Assembly (NCBI GenBank): GCA_031288225.1
Contig: JAITRU010000011.1
Coordinates: 1-40,232, forward strand
Length of the DNA: 40,232 bases
Source of the DNA: Holosporaceae bacterium
Lineage (GTDB): Bacteria; Pseudomonadota; Alphaproteobacteria; UBA3830
Direction of reading: 5' to 3'
Shown here one piece after another: positions 37,398 through 40,232 of this stretch. The notes beneath the pieces were generated by a model that worked only from the letters and a program-made list of their open reading frames with translations, was not told the DNA's origin and ran no database searches. The position numbers and the translations under genes are program-made. The first letter of the stretch is position 1. Each line of letters opens with the position of its first letter.

Positions 37398-37880
37398 TTC
37401 CTATCCCTCATAACATCCTACGCCATACAATATAGGAAAAATTATAATTTTTGAAGCAATACATACTGTGTGATGGGGATCATTGTTTGGACTGTTGAAA
37501 ACAGAAAAAATCCAAATTTTCACAATCTGTGTTTCAGGAGAGTTACTGCTTCAGTAGGGCATTTTTTGATCGGCTTTCAACAGTCCCATACTGACAATGT
37601 TTTCGGTAAACTTTCTGCAGGCTTTCAACAAATTCTCCACGCCTAGGCCCTGGCTCGCTTTCCCTACTACCCTGCGGATTAAAAAGACCGTTGCATAAAA
37701 AAGCTAAGCAAAAAAAATCAACCAGCAAAAGTGGTTAACCATTGATGCTATTTTAGCTCAAAGCTCACCTGCGGCCCATTAGGCAATGGTCTTTAATTGA
37801 TGGCGGGATTTAGTACAATAAAATCGAGCACTAATAAGTTATAAAAAACAAAAAAACAACTTGTAAATATATAAATATTT
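37398..37880. other. Intergenic region upstream of valS and the IS element
   Basis: About 480 bp with no gene I can support. It holds a 12-bp inverted repeat, GGACTGTTGAAA (37489-37500) with TTTCAACAGTCC (37575-37586), spanning 98 bp. A further GGCTTTCAACA lies near 37620. On the minus strand a short open frame ending near 37540 reads VENLLKACRKFTENIVSMG and could be a decayed gene, but nothing confirms it. The valS promoter must lie at the left end. Confidence 0.4.
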
Positions 37881-38592
37881 GGCTCTTGACTAGCAAAATT
37901 CAGCTAGTTAGGATGAAACATGTTAAAATTCAGCAGGTTAAGCCAGTATAAGATAGGTCGTATTATTTTATGTTTTTGCGAAGATATTACTGCCAATTCG
38001 GCAAGTAAATTGTTGAAAATAAATCGCAACACCATCAATCTTTATTACAATTACTTCAGAGAGCTGATATTTCAGCGAAATTTTGGAGCAAATTCTCAGG
38101 ATTCCGGTATCTTCGAATTGGACGAGAGTTATTTCGGAGCCAGAAGAGTTCGCGGCAAGAGAGGTCGCGGAGCGGCAGGGAAAACTCCGGTGTTCGGATT
38201 GCTTAAAAGAGATGGTAAAGTATTTGTTAACGTCGTGGCCAACTGCTCCCGAGAGGAATTAATGCCAATTATTCAGGGAAAAATCCTTGAAGGATCAACA
38301 ATTCACACCGATGGCTGGAAAGCCTATGACGGATTAGTTTTGAACGGCTACGACCATTATCGCGTGTTTCACAGCAATAACGAATTCGCCCGCGGCAAGA
38401 GCCATGTAAATGGTATTGAGGCCTTTTGGAGTTTTGCAAAGCGGCGATTAGCTAAATTTAATGGTTTGCAAGACGAAAACTTCTTGAAGCACTTGAAAGA
38501 ATGCGAGTTCCGATATAATAATAAAGACGAGGATCTTGTTAAGATTTTGACTAAATTGGTCAAAAAACAAAAAAAGATGCTAGTCTAGAGCC
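37881..38592 (+). mobile_element. IS1595-family (IS1016-type) insertion sequence, 712 bp
   Basis: Imperfect terminal inverted repeats GGCTCTTGACTAGC (37881-37894) and GCTAGTCTAGAGCC (38579-38592) match in 13 of 14 positions. Between them lies one transposase gene whose stop codon falls inside the right repeat. Size and organisation fit IS1016-like elements. The 8-bp target duplication usual for the family is not visible (AAATATTT left, TATTGTAT right), so one flank has probably been rearranged since insertion. Confidence 0.85.
37920..38588 (+). CDS. IS1595-family transposase, intact
   Basis: DDE-type transposase. An N-terminal helix-turn-helix (SASKLLKINRNTINLYYNYF) is followed by the catalytic blocks. 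The first Asp is in FELDESYFGARRVRGKRG, the second in IHTDGWKAYDGL, and HVNGIEAFWSFAKRRLAKF holds the Asn/Glu region. The 222-residue length equals that of IS1016-type transposases and there is no internal stop, so it may still be active. Confidence 0.93.
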   Translation: MLKFSRLSQYKIGRIILCFCEDITANSASKLLKINRNTINLYYNYFRELIFQRNFGANSQDSGIFELDESYFGARRVRGKRGRGAAGKTPVFGLLKRDGKVFVNVVANCSREELMPIIQGKILEGSTIHTDGWKAYDGLVLNGYDHYRVFHSNNEFARGKSHVNGIEAFWSFAKRRLAKFNGLQDENFLKHLKECEFRYNNKDEDLVKILTKLVKKQKKMLV

Positions 38593-38636
38593 TATTGTAT
38601 TTACTCGGTATTGGTTCGTTTAATATCATCAGCGCA

Positions 38637-39077
38637 ATGGACATTCCATTGACTGTTTGTAATGATACTGAAGAACCTGTTATAGTCAAAGATTTTAAGT
38701 TAGAACGCTCTAGCGTTGATATTTGGCCTCTTGTTAAAAAGGTAGACAAAGGAAAGACAGTTACATTCCATATAACTCCTATTGCCGGATCGAATGAAGA
38801 ATCTTTCAACATAGTAATAAAAGGGGTTAAAATTCCAATAATACTAAAATGGATCAGCGGCAAAGGAATGGGGCCATTTGTGAAACAACAGGATTCAGAT
38901 TTTAGGGTAATTAAAACTCCAGAGTCAGCTGCAGGTGTTCGGTTGTGTGTAATGGGTCAAAACCAACTTCCTCGTAAAGAGAAAGTTCAAGAATTAACAC
39001 AGCAAAGAAATCTTGATTGGCAAGATTTGTCAGAGCAGACTGGTTTTACAGAAGATGAACTAAAAAGAATGCAATAA
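38637..39077 (+). CDS. Unknown protein with beta-rich domain and helical C-terminus
   Basis: Not recognised. Residues 1-100 alternate hydrophobic and polar (MDIPLTVCNDTEEPVIVKDF, GKTVTFHITPI, IVIKGVKIPIILKWISGKGM), as in a beta-sandwich. After a short linker the C-terminus (KEKVQELTQQRNLDWQDLSE, then QTGFTEDELKRM) looks like a helix-turn-helix or helical adaptor motif. There is no signal peptide or Shine-Dalgarno. The frame is open upstream to the IS stop codon, so the original start may have been lost when the IS landed 45 bp upstream. It ends one nucleotide from the convergent recombinase companion gene. Confidence 0.6.
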   Translation: MDIPLTVCNDTEEPVIVKDFKLERSSVDIWPLVKKVDKGKTVTFHITPIAGSNEESFNIVIKGVKIPIILKWISGKGMGPFVKQQDSDFRVIKTPESAAGVRLCVMGQNQLPRKEKVQELTQQRNLDWQDLSEQTGFTEDELKRMQ

Positions 39078-39078
39078 C

Positions 39079-39465
39079 TCAGTTTGCAATTTTTGATATC
39101 TCTAAAAATCTCTGCTTTTGCTCCTCCCATACCTCCGGGATTTTCCCGGTGATGATGTTCTGCACCGAAATGTTTTTCGGCATCCATCCTCGCATGATCG
39201 CCTTCTTTATTCTCGGGCTGAGGCAGTTTAGCGATAATATCCCGCGGAGATATCGTGGCGAGATGTTATGGAGTCGGCAGAATTCGTTGAAGCCGAGGGT
39301 GTGGTCTTCGAGGAGTTTTTGTTCCATAATGTGAGCTTTAGCCAGGAGTTTTGCGAACGGGGTGTTGGCGAAGGTGTCGTTTGGTTTGATTACGCAAGCT
39401 TTTCGACCTTTTTTTGTATAGATCTTTAGTGGAACGAATATTTCTTGGGTTAGGGTATCTGTCAT
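39079..39465 (-). CDS. Serine-recombinase companion protein
   Basis: Small basic protein of the type found just after large serine recombinases in alphaproteobacterial islands and prophages. It begins with a short beta segment (VPLKIYTKKGRKACVIKPND). It then has LLAKAHIMEQKLLEDHTLGF and a helix-turn-helix-like part NEFCRLHNISPRYLRGILSL. It ends with LSPRIKKAIMRGWMPKNISV and EVWEEQKQRFLEI, the family tail. It looks complete at 128 residues. It follows the recombinase remnant by 40 bp on the same strand. The role is unknown; DNA binding is inferred from the HTH-like part. Confidence 0.7.
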   Translation of the reverse strand: MTDTLTQEIFVPLKIYTKKGRKACVIKPNDTFANTPFAKLLAKAHIMEQKLLEDHTLGFNEFCRLHNISPRYLRGILSLNCLSPRIKKAIMRGWMPKNISVQNIITGKIPEVWEEQKQRFLEISKIAN

Positions 39466-39505
39466 AGAGGACTCTCTTTCAATAATTTTCTAATACTTAA
39501 GACCG

Positions 39506-39811
39506 TCACGAAGCCAGTTCTATCAATAGATTGTCGAAACCATCGAGGTTGAGGTTCAGTTTGAGCCCGTTTTCGTGGATTTCGACGGTATTGACCAAGA
39601 GTCGGACGATTTTTCTTTGTTCCGCTTGATAGAGGTAATTCCAGGCTTCGTTGAGGTTTTTCAGGGCGGTCATGATATCGCTCTTGTTGAGGTCTTTGCG
39701 CTCCTCGGAAAGTTTGTTGAGCTTCATCACCACTTCCGGAGATTTCAGAATGCGCAACACTTCGTCGCTGACGTTCTGTTCCACCGGCTCTGCGGGAACA
39801 TTATCCGTTGG
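39506..39811 (-). pseudogene. C-terminal fragment of a large serine recombinase
   Basis: Only the last 100 codons or so remain. EVLRILKSPEVVMKLNKLSE and NYLYQAEQRKIVRLLVNTVE match the end of site-specific recombinases of the resolvase/invertase superfamily (compare AEQARIVRLLVERV in typical members). The catalytic N-terminal domain, recombinase domain and zinc ribbon are missing. Upstream the frame meets TGA at 39814-39812, just where IS630-type sequence begins on the other strand, so the 5' part was replaced or deleted at that junction. Confidence 0.75.
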
Positions 39812-40033
39812 TCAAAAAAAGGAATTTTTGGAGCATCTGGAGAAGCACACATATGCGAAATCTGCTGAAATTTGCGAGTATGTAAGGGAGAAGTACGGAG
39901 TTGTGTACGCGCAGGCATGGCGAATTTTTTGAAATTTCACGGGTTTTCCCCTAAAAAGCCCCAAGCGAATCCGAAGAAGGTAGATTTGGCAGCACAGAAA
40001 AGATTCATTAAGGAATACAAGAAGTTATACCAG
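39810..40033 (+). pseudogene. IS630-family transposase fragment, frameshifted
   Basis: Two blocks match the IS630 winged-helix region. KKEFLEHLEKHTYAKSAEIC and EYVREKYGVVYAQA are in one frame. ANFLKFHGFSPKKPQANPKK followed by VDLAAQKRFIKEYKKLYQ are in another. The join near 39915 needs one base fewer or two more to restore the frame. The start and the DDE catalytic domain are missing, so it is a dead fragment. Confidence 0.8.
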
Positions 40034-40126
40034 ATCTCGTTGCAAATTATCCAAAACATGCTTTGCATAGCCTGCAAATCAAGGATGTCATTTGGATACC
40101 AGACATGGGATCTGGTTTTATTATCC

Positions 40127-40232
40127 TGCAAGGAATGTGGGATATCGGATCATACCTACTACAAATGGCGCCGAGAATACGGAGGCCTGGACGTATCTCA
40201 GGCCAAGGAGTTGAAGCGTTTAAAGGAAGAAA
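40127..40232 (+). pseudogene. IS3-family OrfA fragment (runs off the right edge)
   Basis: CKECGISDHTYYKWRREYGG followed by LDVSQAKELKRLKEE is the helix-turn-helix and start of the leucine-zipper region of IS3-type OrfA. The usual N-terminal 25 residues are not recognisable upstream; instead the frame continues from the IS630 fragment. Whether the rest of the IS3 element follows outside the window is unknown. Confidence 0.8.

Noticed and set aside
37543-37728. 61-codon minus-strand frame upstream of valS
   Set aside because: No homology recognised, no good start signal, and it overlaps the inverted-repeat unit. An alternative frame is equally protein-like, so neither can be supported.

Overview
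The window reads as chromosome from a Gram-negative alphaproteobacterium with an AT-leaning genome. Evidence for the lineage includes a class of FtsZ with a long Q-rich linker and a LEIPAFLRR tail, an H+-pyrophosphatase of the K+-independent type, a ComEC without the metallo-hydrolase domain, an L25/CTC protein, rpsT next to dnaA, and the remnant of a large serine recombinase with the small companion gene usual in Alphaproteobacteria. LpxK, an MsbA-like exporter, TolC and lipoproteins imply an LPS-bearing outer membrane. A host-associated Holosporales/Rickettsiales-like origin is plausible, but this is inference and not shown directly.

Layout. 1-1142: the 5' end of a secreted-protein gene running off the left edge, a tRNA-Thr, and repeat-rich spacer DNA. 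In the spacer a 99-bp inverted-repeat element has inserted into one of two inverted copies of a promoter-like sequence. 1143-6091 (minus): division and shape cluster mreB-ftsQ-ftsA-ftsZ. 6346-8807 (plus): a large lipoprotein coupled to a 3-hydroxyacyl-CoA dehydrogenase. 8935-11640 (plus): a stand-alone glycyl-radical domain protein, the NrdG activase, rpsT and dnaA. 11692-13737 (minus): comEC. 13848-23113 (plus): gltX, tolC, mtaB, rpsP, rimM, trmD, ligA, mreC. 23115-30012 (minus): hppA, an unknown exported protein, ftsY, prs, rplY, pth, tsaE. 30435-34647: msbA-like exporter (+), an RluC-type pseudouridine synthase (-) and lpxK (+). 34749-37397 (minus): valS. 37398-40232: a mobile-element zone with an intact IS1595/IS1016-type insertion sequence, an unknown two-part protein cut close to its start by that IS, the tail of a serine recombinase and its companion, a frameshifted IS630 fragment, and the start of an IS3-type orfA fragment.

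Functionally most of the window is housekeeping: cell division and shape (FtsZ/A/Q, MreB, MreC), replication and repair (DnaA, LigA), translation (S16, S20, L25, GltX, ValS, Pth, RimM, TrmD, MtaB, TsaE, RluC-type, tRNA-Thr), envelope (LpxK, MsbA, TolC, FtsY) and energy/nucleotide metabolism (HppA, Prs, NrdG). MtaB and TsaE act on the same nucleotide, A37 of ANN-decoding tRNAs. The most unusual structures are the 99-bp element with its own built-in empty-site comparison and junction promoter, the lone glycyl-radical domain beside its activase, and the nested debris of mobile elements at the right end. No CRISPR array, rRNA or clear replication origin was seen.
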